Of a DNA stretch of 41,960 bases, positions 1-6,898 are shown one piece after another. The DNA comes from an uncultured Oscillospiraceae bacterium (GTDB lineage Bacteria; Bacillota; Clostridia; Oscillospirales; Acutalibacteraceae), in the NCBI GenBank assembly GCA_900540305.1, contig UQFL01000011.1:1-41960 (forward strand), written 5' to 3'. The notes beneath the pieces were generated by a model. That model did no database searches and was not told the DNA's origin. It saw only the letters and a program-made list of their open reading frames with translations. The translations under genes were made by a program, and so were the position numbers. How positions within the stretch are numbered: the first letter of the stretch is position 1; each line of letters opens with the position of its first letter.

Positions 1-47
1 GAGATCAGCCTCGGTCTCGTGGGCTCGGAGATGTGTATAAGAGACAG
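1..47 (+). other. Nextera i7-side sequencing adapter (not genomic)
   Basis: Bases 14-47 match the Nextera read-2 transposase adapter, ending in the 19-base mosaic end AGATGTGTATAAGAGACAG at 29-47. Bases 6-13 (CAGCCTCG) sit where an i7 index belongs and are the reverse complement of the index I recall as N710. Bases 1-5 (GAGAT) match the end of the P7 primer. Translated in one frame the mosaic end gives the peptide MCIRDR, a familiar contamination signature. Genomic sequence begins at about 48. Confidence 0.97.
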
Positions 48-87
48 ATGTTATACTACTGATAGACTTTTTAAGGAGGGTAATGCC

Positions 88-921
88 TTGAGTAAAGAAT
101 CAAAGCTTGAAAAGAAAGAAGCTAAAGCAGCAAAGACTGCGGCTAAGCAGGAAAAGGCTGCACAAAAGGCTGCGGCTAAAGCTAGCAAAAAACACGAAAA
201 AGATTATAATAAATTCGTTAAGGATGCAAACAAGAAAAATGCTAAGGGTGCTAATAAGCCCGGTTTTGTTCCTGTTGCAATTCCTCCGATTGATGAATTT
301 CAGTCTAAATCAGAGCTCAGATTAGAAAAGGCTACAGATAAAGCTTATGATGCTTATGTAAAGAAGATTGAAAAGAAAAACGCAAAGATGGAAGCTGTTT
401 GTGCTAAAAAGGGTAAACCCTTTGTTCCGATTGCAGTTCCTACAAGAGATGAATTTGTTCTTCAGGAGAATAAGAAGAGAAAGATATTTGCAACAATCAT
501 TATGATTCTTCTTATTTGGCTCATCGTATACTTCATCGTAATGTGGTTTATGTACGCTCCTCCGGTTATCTCAACAGAAGCAACAACAGATGCTGGTGCA
601 GGTGCATCAAATGTTTATGAGTCTTATGTAAATACTCACGAGATTACAACAACACCTGATTATTCAGTTTCAGAAGCCCGCGACTTCCTTAAGCAGGTAA
701 TTCACGACAATTACGAAGTTATCGGTTATACATATGATGCAAGCTCTTCAACAATTTCTTACAGCAACAAAACAGTTACTGTAAATAATGCTAACTGCTA
801 TGTATTCACTTGTGATGGTAAGACATTTGCTGTTCCGATTAAGCTTTCAGGCTGCTATGTATATCAGAACGGCGAGTATAAGCCTCTCACATTCAACGAT
901 ACAAATTATTTGTTCGACTAA
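88..921 (+). CDS. Membrane protein of unknown function with duplicated FVPxAxPxxDEF motif
   Basis: I do not recognise a family. The start is taken as TTG at 88 because AAGGAGGG at 73-80 lies 7 bases before it; the open frame runs upstream only through adapter sequence, so the longer reading is an artefact. The protein has 277 residues. Residues 1-38 are almost only Lys, Ala and Glu and should be helical. A unit of about 35-40 residues then occurs twice (38-72 and 85-123), each holding an aromatic-VK segment, KKNAK, and FVPxAxPxxDEF. A Lys/Arg cluster and one membrane helix follow (about 133-156). The rest (160-277) is a Ser/Thr/Asn-rich domain, probably outside the cell given the positive charge before the helix. 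No signal peptide is seen. It is followed by a strong terminator and appears to be monocistronic; its promoter is mostly lost at the contig end. Confidence 0.8.
   Translation: MSKESKLEKKEAKAAKTAAKQEKAAQKAAAKASKKHEKDYNKFVKDANKKNAKGANKPGFVPVAIPPIDEFQSKSELRLEKATDKAYDAYVKKIEKKNAKMEAVCAKKGKPFVPIAVPTRDEFVLQENKKRKIFATIIMILLIWLIVYFIVMWFMYAPPVISTEATTDAGAGASNVYESYVNTHEITTTPDYSVSEARDFLKQVIHDNYEVIGYTYDASSSTISYSNKTVTVNNANCYVFTCDGKTFAVPIKLSGCYVYQNGEYKPLTFNDTNYLFD
199..459 (+). repeat. Protein-level tandem duplication in the first gene
   Basis: Two copies of one unit are encoded here. Copy 1 is residues 38-72 and copy 2 is residues 85-123. They share a Tyr-rich VK segment, KKNAK and the block FVPxAxPxxDEF (FVPVAIPPIDEF against FVPIAVPTRDEF). 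The nucleotide copies have diverged, so the duplication is not recent. Confidence 0.75.
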
Positions 922-925
922 TAAA

Positions 926-956
926 ATAAAGCCCTTTTTAAGGGCTTTATTTTTTT
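926..956. terminator. Bidirectional terminator between convergent genes
   Basis: An 11-bp perfect stem (926-936 with 940-950) with a 3-base loop is followed by a T-run to 956 on the plus strand. The left side carries A residues that become a T-run on the minus strand. It sits between the forward gene ending at 921 and the reverse sigG ending at 959, so it probably serves both. Confidence 0.9.
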
Positions 957-958
957 GC

Positions 959-1729
959 TTATTTATGGTTTTTAATTCTTTTTAAAGCGTTTTTTTCAAG
1001 CCTGCTGACCTGCGCTTGAGATATGCCAACTTCTTTTGCAACTTCCATTTGTGTTTTGCCCTGCATAAATCTTAAATAAAGAATGTTTTGCTCTCTTTTA
1101 TCAAGATTCTTGATTTCATCCTTTATCATAATTTCGTCTATCCAGTCCATATCGGTGTTATTATCGCCGATTTGGTCCATTACATATATTGTGTCTCCTC
1201 CGTCGTTATAGACAGGCTCATAGAGCGATACAGGGTCTACAATAGCTTCAAGTGCAAGCACTACCTCACTTTTTTCCATATCAAGTTCTTTTGCTATCTC
1301 TTCGATGGTCGGCTCTTTTTTGTTCTTATTTATAAGCGCTTCTTTAACCTGCATTGCCTTATATGCAGTGTCTCTCATACTTCTGCTGACTCTGATAGGA
1401 TTGTCATCTCTAAGGTATCTTCTGATTTCTCCTATACACATCGGAACGGCATAGGTTGAAAAGCGTACATCAAGGTCGAGGTTAAAATTGTCTATAGCTT
1501 TTATAAGCCCTATAACGCCGACTTGAAATAAATCGTCCATAGTCTCGCCTCTGTTCTGAAAACGCTGTATAACGGACAGTACAAGGCGCAGATTGCCTTT
1601 GATGAGTTCTTCACGAGCTTTCTCATCTCCTTGTCTTGCTTTTTTTAATAATTCAATCTTTTCACTCTCTTTAAGTACTTTAATGTCACTTGTATTTATT
1701 CCGCAGATTTCAACTTTGTTATATTGCAT
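959..1729 (-). CDS. sigG: RNA polymerase sporulation sigma factor SigG
   Basis: Sigma-G directs late forespore transcription after engulfment. The 256-residue product has the sigma-G N-terminal signature NKVEICG, then region 2 with NLRLVLSVIQRF, DDLFQVGVIGLIKAIDNF and RFSTYAVPMCIGEIRRYLRD. Region 3 follows (PIRVSRSMRD), and a C-terminal region 4 helix-turn-helix (GKTQMEVAKEVGISQAQVSRLEK). The N-terminal motif and the NRGETMDDLFQ stretch separate it from sigma-F and sigma-B. The start is ATG at 1729, preceded by GGTGAT; 23 codons of open frame further upstream are rejected because the family begins near NKVEICG and because they overlap the promoter. In Bacillus sigG lies beside spoIIGA-sigE; here neither neighbour is present. 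A sigma-F-type promoter precedes it. Confidence 0.96.
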   Translation of the reverse strand: MQYNKVEICGINTSDIKVLKESEKIELLKKARQGDEKAREELIKGNLRLVLSVIQRFQNRGETMDDLFQVGVIGLIKAIDNFNLDLDVRFSTYAVPMCIGEIRRYLRDDNPIRVSRSMRDTAYKAMQVKEALINKNKKEPTIEEIAKELDMEKSEVVLALEAIVDPVSLYEPVYNDGGDTIYVMDQIGDNNTDMDWIDEIMIKDEIKNLDKREQNILYLRFMQGKTQMEVAKEVGISQAQVSRLEKNALKRIKNHK

Positions 1730-1765
1730 ACATATATCACCATTTTTATAAAATATGTACACAAT

Positions 1766-1796
1766 TAGTATTGTCAAATAATGCTTTAATATAAAC
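1766..1796 (-). promoter_or_regulatory. Candidate sigma-F (possibly also sigma-G) promoter of sigG
   Basis: On the minus strand GTTTA (1796-1792) is followed by exactly 16 bases and then GACAATACTA (1775-1766). The Bacillus sigma-F consensus is GYWTA-N16-GGNRANANTW; only the second base of the -10 element differs. AATACTA within it also resembles the sigma-G -10 (CATNMTA). A sigma-A reading (TTGACA at 1777-1772, TATTTT at 1755-1750, 16-base spacer) overlaps it. Known biology (sigG transcribed by sigma-F) favours the first reading. Confidence 0.6.
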
Positions 1797-1826
1797 AAAA
1801 AGGCAGCGCTTTTTGCGCTGCCTTTT
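1797..1826 (-). terminator. Terminator of the reverse gene cluster ending at 1834
   Basis: A 12-bp perfect GC-rich stem (1798-1809 with 1815-1826) has a 5-T loop. On the minus strand it ends in a short T-run running into TTTTTGTTT. It follows the gene at 1834-2412 and lies directly upstream of the sigG promoter, insulating sigG from the prs cluster. Confidence 0.88.
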
Positions 1827-1833
1827 AATGTTT

Positions 1834-2412
1834 TTATTGCTTTGCTTCGCTTGTAGTTGTTAAATCAGAAATTTCATCAAGCATCTCTGTAATTGATTTC
1901 TGGTTAAGTGTATCAACTTTGTCGAATTTACTTGATTCGCTGTCAGTAAATTCTGAACCATTTTGATTAACAAGTACTAAAGAGAGTGTATCGCCAACGA
2001 TTGAATACTTGTATGTAACGCTTTGATTGCTTGATGTGTTTTTAAGAGTGAGTTTGTCGCCCTCAATTACATATTCACCATCAAAAGTGTAAGTGGAAAT
2101 ATATGATGTATATGTGCCGTCGTCATAAAACTCATAAGCAGAAAGACCGGGAACAGTTTGACTCTGCCATTTACCGACAATCTGATTTTTGGTTACTTCA
2201 CCCGCAATATATGATACGGGATTGATATTATTTTTTGCACATATAATACCTGTACCTGCTAAACATACAACAACTACAGCGATAACTACAATCAATATTA
2301 CCTGTTTAGCTGAAAACACCATCTTAGGCTTTTTAGCTTTAATTTCGCTGATTTCTGCTTCGTTTGTATTCTCAACAGAGTTTTCGTTTTCAAATAATTC
2401 TGAATTACCCAT
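1834..2412 (-). CDS. Membrane-anchored protein with lipocalin-like (DUF5640-type) domain
   Basis: The product has 192 residues. An acidic, Asn/Glu-rich cytoplasmic N-terminus (about 1-30) leads to one membrane helix (about 34-58, VILIVVIAVVVVCLAGTGII). An extracytoplasmic domain follows. The segment IVGKWQSQ ... YEFYDDGTYTSY ... FDGEYVIEGDKLTL has the GxW and YxFxxDGTY pattern of small lipocalin-like beta-barrel domains that many gut Clostridia carry. The C-terminus is Ser/Thr/Glu-rich. It starts 3 bases after the prs-like stop with an AAGGA site, so it should be co-transcribed with that gene; a strong terminator follows. Function is unknown. The domain assignment is from pattern memory and needs a profile search. 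Confidence 0.72.
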   Translation of the reverse strand: MGNSELFENENSVENTNEAEISEIKAKKPKMVFSAKQVILIVVIAVVVVCLAGTGIICAKNNINPVSYIAGEVTKNQIVGKWQSQTVPGLSAYEFYDDGTYTSYISTYTFDGEYVIEGDKLTLKNTSSNQSVTYKYSIVGDTLSLVLVNQNGSEFTDSESSKFDKVDTLNQKSITEMLDEISDLTTTSEAKQ

Positions 2413-2415
2413 AAA

Positions 2416-3591
2416 TTATTTCAGTCCTTTTTTTCTTAAAATAGCATCGATTTTATCTGATGAATTGAGTAGGGAAGAAACTGACATATCGTGGTTGAGA
2501 GTATCAAGAAAATATGCAACATACTTTGAAAGTTCAACTGACTGATACCAGTCTCTTGAAAGAAGTTCGGGAGTTTGGTAAACTCCGTTTGTTGTAAATA
2601 CTTTTTCAAAAACACCGTCTTCATAAGCTTTGTCGAATACTTCAAGACCGTTTGCAAATAAGCCGAATGTTGTGCAAACAAAAATTCTTGAAGCACCCAA
2701 AGCTTTAAGTTTGCTTGCAACTTCAAGCATAGACTCACCTGAAGAAATCATATCGTCAACGATGATAATATCTTTTCCGCTTACTGAATCACCGAGATAC
2801 TGATGTTCAACAATCGGGTTTCTGCCGTTAACAACTCTTGTATAATCTCTTCTCTTGTAGAACATGCCGAGATTTACACCAAGCTGGGTTGCAAAATAGA
2901 TACATCTGTTCATTGCGCCCTCGTCGGGAGAAATTATCATGAGATGGTCTTTATCTACATGTAAATCGTCTACGGTGTTTACGATAGCTTTAATCATCTG
3001 ATATGTAGGCATTACATTCTCAAATGATTTGTGGGGAATAGCGTTCTGTACACGCTGGTCGTGAGCATCAAAAGTAATAATATTTTCAACACCTAAATTA
3101 ACAAGCTCCTGAAGTGCCATTGCACAGTCGAGTGACTCACGGCTTGATCTCTTATGCTGGCGTCCTTCGTAAAGCATAGGCATTATAACTGAAATTCTTT
3201 TTGCCTTTGAAGAAACAGCAGAAATAACTCTTTTAAGGTCTGCGTAGTGGTCATCGGGAGATTTCGGAACGGTCATTCCGTACATTTGATAAGTTACGCT
3301 ATAATTAAAGCAGTCAGTAACAATATAAAGGTCATAACCTCTAACTGTATCGTTAACAACAGCTTTTCCTTCACCGCTTCCGAAGCGCGGAATAGAAATA
3401 TTAATCTTATAAGATTCTCTCTGGTATCCGTAGAAAGCAATTGAACCCTGATGCTCAAGTGCCTGGTTCTTTCTCCATTCAACGAGATATTTGTCTACCT
3501 TGTCTGCGAATGCTTCACAGCCCGGCATTGCAATTATTCCGAGAGGTCCGTAGGGGATATTTTCCACATTTTGCGCTGTTAATCTTGCCAT
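2416..3591 (-). CDS. Divergent ribose-phosphate pyrophosphokinase (PRPP synthetase-like)
   Basis: PRPP synthetases make 5-phosphoribosyl-1-pyrophosphate from ribose 5-phosphate and ATP for nucleotide, His and Trp synthesis. This protein has 391 residues, against about 315 for standard Prs. It keeps the C-terminal PRPP-binding loop DIIIVDDMISSGES (274-287), a catalytic-loop-like GRQHKRSSRE (143-152) and a His in FDAHDQR (174-180), where standard Prs has the DLHA motif. An insertion around 95-118 and the N-terminal 50 residues differ from standard Prs. The start at 3591 has an AAGGAG site. It lies downstream of the GtrA-YfhO gene and has its own promoter overlapped by a palindrome. It could be the only Prs of the organism or a specialised paralogue; the window does not tell, so I give no gene symbol. 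Confidence 0.85.
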   Translation of the reverse strand: MARLTAQNVENIPYGPLGIIAMPGCEAFADKVDKYLVEWRKNQALEHQGSIAFYGYQRESYKINISIPRFGSGEGKAVVNDTVRGYDLYIVTDCFNYSVTYQMYGMTVPKSPDDHYADLKRVISAVSSKAKRISVIMPMLYEGRQHKRSSRESLDCAMALQELVNLGVENIITFDAHDQRVQNAIPHKSFENVMPTYQMIKAIVNTVDDLHVDKDHLMIISPDEGAMNRCIYFATQLGVNLGMFYKRRDYTRVVNGRNPIVEHQYLGDSVSGKDIIIVDDMISSGESMLEVASKLKALGASRIFVCTTFGLFANGLEVFDKAYEDGVFEKVFTTNGVYQTPELLSRDWYQSVELSKYVAYFLDTLNHDMSVSSLLNSSDKIDAILRKKGLK

Positions 3592-3646
3592 TTTATTTCT
3601 CCTTAACTTTTCACGAGCAAAGCTCTATTTGCATATTTACGGTGGT

Positions 3647-3675
3647 ATTTTACAACATTTATATTCTGTTGTAAA
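3647..3675 (-). promoter_or_regulatory. Promoter of the prs-like gene
   Basis: On the minus strand TTTACA (3675-3670) and TAAAAT (3652-3647) are separated by exactly 17 bases, a good sigma-A arrangement. It lies about 55 bases before the ATG at 3591. No other promoter of this quality is seen between the GtrA-YfhO stop and this gene. Confidence 0.65.
3649..3675. promoter_or_regulatory. Perfect 9+9 inverted repeat over the prs-like promoter (possible operator)
   Basis: TTTACAACA (3649-3657) and TGTTGTAAA (3667-3675) are perfect reverse complements separated by 9 bases. The arms cover the -35 and -10 elements of the promoter. A dimeric repressor bound here would block RNA polymerase. No T-run follows on either strand, so a terminator is unlikely. 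Confidence 0.5.
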
Positions 3676-3683
3676 CAGTTAAA

Positions 3684-6600
3684 TTAACTTTTAACTAATT
3701 TGTTATTTTTTCTTTTACGCAGTTTCAAAACAGTAACTGCAGCAAGGCTTATCAGCGTTACTCCGCTGACTCCCGCACCTAAATACAATCCTTTCGGAGT
3801 ATATTTGAATTCAATTTCGTGCTGACCGGGTTTTAACATAACGCCAAGTTGACTGTCTCCGATTTTGAAAGTCTCTGTTTTAGTGCCGTCAACATATACG
3901 CTCCAGCCGCTGTCATAGGGGATTGAAGTGTATAAAATTCTGTTGGATTCTGCATAAACCGTTCCGGAAATATAGCGGTCTGTTACAGTTTCTGTTTCCA
4001 TAGCCTCCTTTCTGAGTTTTTCATAACCAGCCTGTAAAACATCTTTATTTATGCTATATGCAAAAAATTCAATACTTTTTTCTCCCGTTGGGAGTGATGC
4101 GCAGTCAAGAGATATGGTAACGCTTTGTCCTTCAGTAAAATATCCAAGGTCAATTATATAAGGAGTTTCAATGCTGTATGATTTTGATTCTTCATCTGTT
4201 ATAACGCTGATATTTGCAATATCAGAAGCAGACGCATAAATATATAAATTTCCATCACGCGCGGCTTTTAGTGAAATATTTGTTTCGGCGTAGCTGTTGC
4301 TGTCAGTTTTTTCTACCCAATAAGTTCCGCCTTGGGTTATTTGCTCGCCGCTCATACCAGTGTAACTTGTAGATTCATATTCAGCTTCTGTGAATACACC
4401 CGAAAATCCTGTTGCGAGTGCAAAAAAGTCTGCCTGAACCTGGAACGGATTTCCTTCTGCCGTGTTCCATGCATCAAGTGCTTCGTTTACACAAAACGCC
4501 TTTGGCAGGAAATAATCATTTTCATAAATAACCGCATTGTTTGATATTTCGTAATACTTTGTATAAAGGTCAGTTGAGGGTCTTGTTTCTTCGCCGTCAT
4601 AAATGAGATATTTGATATTATACATCATATTATAAACAGGCGTTTGAGTGTTATAGGTATAACTGTTGATTCTGTTTCCGTACATACCGAGAGAATATTG
4701 AAGTCCAGAATATTCCTCATATGCCATTGAAGAGAATATACTCATTCCGTCATAACCGTAAAGGCAGGTATCCATTCTTGTTTTAAGACTGCAAAGTTCA
4801 GTTCGGTAATCACTTTTGTCATTCTCTTCAAGATAAGAAACAGCGTCAGTATACACATCATAATTTTCATTATAGTTTGAAAGAGACTGATTGAAATTGA
4901 GTGCATTAGGATCAGCAATAACCACTTCGCAAAAAGCAATTGCCAATATAAGTGCTGAAGCAATGAACTTTGAAAAATTGCGCTTTTTGAGCAGGAATAA
5001 TACCGCCGTATAAATAAGAACAAATGCGAGAGTTATATATATTGTTGATGAGTCCATTTTTTGTGTGGGAAGTTCATCAGCAACTGCAATTACAGCAATC
5101 CAAAGTATGCCGACAAAAGCAATCTCCTTTACTGATATACTCCTTATCTTCATAAGACCGCGGAATGCAATTACCAGCAAAATAAATGAATACATATAGG
5201 AAAATCTGTAAGGCAGGTCGTTCGGGAAGTGAAGTCCGTGCCAGAAGAAATTCACATAGTTATTGTTGAATGAAAGAAGGAATATTGCAATAAGTGCGGC
5301 AAATACGCCTTTTTCTTTTAATCTGATGTTCTTATTTACCATGTAAAGAGGCAGTAATATTATTGTGAGAACAGAGCAGTAAACATTCGGAAGTATATCG
5401 CTTCCGCTTGAGCGTATTGTTGTTTCAAGGCCTGCAAAATGTGTTTCGATAAAATCGAAAAGTGAAAAATACTTTTCAACTCCGTCTGGTGTGGAGTCTG
5501 ATGTTGCGCTGCTGCCTGAAAGAATGAAATATATCGGCAAAAGGAAAAATGCGCATATAAGACCGCAGATTAAAGAATATGCGGCAAATTTTACAAGCCT
5601 GTCAACAATTGTGTAGTTGAAGAATTTTTTTAATGAATATTTATTTGTATATATGGCGTCAGGATCTAAATACTGTTTTCTTTTTTCGGAAATTATTAGA
5701 TATGCTATTAGATAAATTACTGAGAAAATACAGCTCATATAACCTATATAATAGTTGCAATAGATTATATAAACGAGTGAACATACATATAGCCAGCCTT
5801 TACCGTTGTCAACAAGTTTTTCAATTCCGAGAACAAGCAAGGGAAGTGCTATCATTCCGTCAAGCCACATAACATTCCAGTAATATGCAAGAAAATATGC
5901 ACAAAATGCATATAAAACACCGAATGTAGCAGATACTGTGGAATGTCTGTTTAAGCTTTTTTTGAGATAAAATGTGAATGTGCCTGCGCTGAATATACAT
6001 TTAAGTGAAACGATCGTCGTAATAGCAAACGGCATTTCATCTCTGTCAAAAAGGAAAATGAGCGCTGAAAACGGACTTGAAAGGTAGTTGAAAAAGTTGC
6101 CGAGAAAACTTGAACCGCCGCCGGAAGTCCAGCTGTAAAGGAAGCTTTCTGCACCAGTAACCCTGTCATATAGCTCAACGAAGAGTGGACCGTACTGATG
6201 ATAAAGGTCCATCCTGAGTACGGTAACATCACCGAAAGGAAATGCTGAGAAAATGAAGAGTACAAACAACATCAAAAGCAGGGCGGTTGCCATTGAAAGA
6301 AAGACAAATCTGTTTCTGAAAAAGAATTTATATACTCTTCCGTTTACAAATGTCTTGGCAGGTGAATAGCAGTCAAAAACGAGAACTCTTGATATAGGAT
6401 AATTTATTATCATTATGAAAATGAAAGCGGTAAACCAAGCGGTATAGCTTTCTTTTTGGATGAACTTGATAGCTGTTGACAATGCGGCAAATATACCTAA
6501 ATGAACAGCTGTGTTACCAACTGTAAAAATTATTTGCTTAATAGTGTTATTTAAAGCGTTGCCTTTATACACAAAAAACTTTTCAAGCAAAAATAAAACG

Positions 6601-6785
6601 ATTTCTGCAAAGGCAAATCCTATCCCAGCGGATATATTTGCGCTCAGACCGACAAAAGTCTTAAAAAACTGCTTTACCGCAATTAGAAATAAAAATGAAA
6701 AAACAAAAGAAATAACATAATTCACCGTTTCGCCGTTCATAAATGAATTTGCGAAGCGTTTTTTTGTATTGACTGTAATATCCAT
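3684..6785 (-). CDS. GtrA-like/YfhO fusion integral membrane protein (predicted GT-C glycosyltransferase)
   Basis: The product has 1033 residues. Residues about 20-140 form four membrane helices with the two signatures of GtrA/GtcA proteins: an aromatic-basic end of helix 2 (LEKFFVY, 67-73) and of helix 4 (NYPISRVLVFD, 128-138). From about 160 the protein is a YfhO-type membrane protein: PFGDVTVLRMDLYHQYGPLF (183-202), WTSGGGSSFLGNF, many membrane helices, then a long extracytoplasmic beta-rich part with GWSVYVDG and KPGQHEIEFKYTPKG near the C-terminus, a final helix and a basic tail. In B. subtilis GtcA is thought to flip a lipid-linked sugar and YfhO to transfer it to lipoteichoic acid. The fusion would combine both steps; the acceptor here is unknown. 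No CsbB-type synthase is in the window. The start ATG at 6785 has GGGAG 8 bases upstream. Confidence 0.85.
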   Translation of the reverse strand: MDITVNTKKRFANSFMNGETVNYVISFVFSFLFLIAVKQFFKTFVGLSANISAGIGFAFAEIVLFLLEKFFVYKGNALNNTIKQIIFTVGNTAVHLGIFAALSTAIKFIQKESYTAWFTAFIFIMIINYPISRVLVFDCYSPAKTFVNGRVYKFFFRNRFVFLSMATALLLMLFVLFIFSAFPFGDVTVLRMDLYHQYGPLFVELYDRVTGAESFLYSWTSGGGSSFLGNFFNYLSSPFSALIFLFDRDEMPFAITTIVSLKCIFSAGTFTFYLKKSLNRHSTVSATFGVLYAFCAYFLAYYWNVMWLDGMIALPLLVLGIEKLVDNGKGWLYVCSLVYIIYCNYYIGYMSCIFSVIYLIAYLIISEKRKQYLDPDAIYTNKYSLKKFFNYTIVDRLVKFAAYSLICGLICAFFLLPIYFILSGSSATSDSTPDGVEKYFSLFDFIETHFAGLETTIRSSGSDILPNVYCSVLTIILLPLYMVNKNIRLKEKGVFAALIAIFLLSFNNNYVNFFWHGLHFPNDLPYRFSYMYSFILLVIAFRGLMKIRSISVKEIAFVGILWIAVIAVADELPTQKMDSSTIYITLAFVLIYTAVLFLLKKRNFSKFIASALILAIAFCEVVIADPNALNFNQSLSNYNENYDVYTDAVSYLEENDKSDYRTELCSLKTRMDTCLYGYDGMSIFSSMAYEEYSGLQYSLGMYGNRINSYTYNTQTPVYNMMYNIKYLIYDGEETRPSTDLYTKYYEISNNAVIYENDYFLPKAFCVNEALDAWNTAEGNPFQVQADFFALATGFSGVFTEAEYESTSYTGMSGEQITQGGTYWVEKTDSNSYAETNISLKAARDGNLYIYASASDIANISVITDEESKSYSIETPYIIDLGYFTEGQSVTISLDCASLPTGEKSIEFFAYSINKDVLQAGYEKLRKEAMETETVTDRYISGTVYAESNRILYTSIPYDSGWSVYVDGTKTETFKIGDSQLGVMLKPGQHEIEFKYTPKGLYLGAGVSGVTLISLAAVTVLKLRKRKNNKLVKS

Positions 6786-6802
6786 AAAACTCTCCCAAGT
6801 CT

Positions 6803-6808
6803 ATTATA
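6803..6808 (-). promoter_or_regulatory. Possible -10 element for the GtrA-YfhO gene
   Basis: TATAAT is present on the minus strand 17 bases before the ATG at 6785. No convincing -35 element is seen at 16-18 bases, so the call rests on the -10 alone. Confidence 0.3.
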
Positions 6809-6853
6809 CATTTATATTATCATATTGAATTTGATTGTTCAATAAATAAAAGG

Positions 6854-6882
6854 TAATATTCAAAATTTACTACTCATATATT
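6854..6882 (+). promoter_or_regulatory. Candidate sigma-E promoter of the spoIIIA operon
   Basis: TAATATT (6854-6860), 14 bases, then CATATATT (6875-6882). The Bacillus sigma-E consensus is KMATATT-N14/15-CATACANT: the -35 matches fully and the -10 at all but one base. Expected transcription start is about 6888-6890, which leaves a leader of only about 10 bases with the GAGGTGAG site (6888-6895) at its very beginning. That short leader is the one awkward point. Confidence 0.65.
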
Positions 6883-6898
6883 TAATTGAGGTGAGATA

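Noticed and set aside
3613..3624. Small GAGC-AAA-GCTC hairpin in the leader of the prs-like gene
   Set aside because: Only 4-5 bp with a 3-base loop and no T-run; too small to call a regulatory element.
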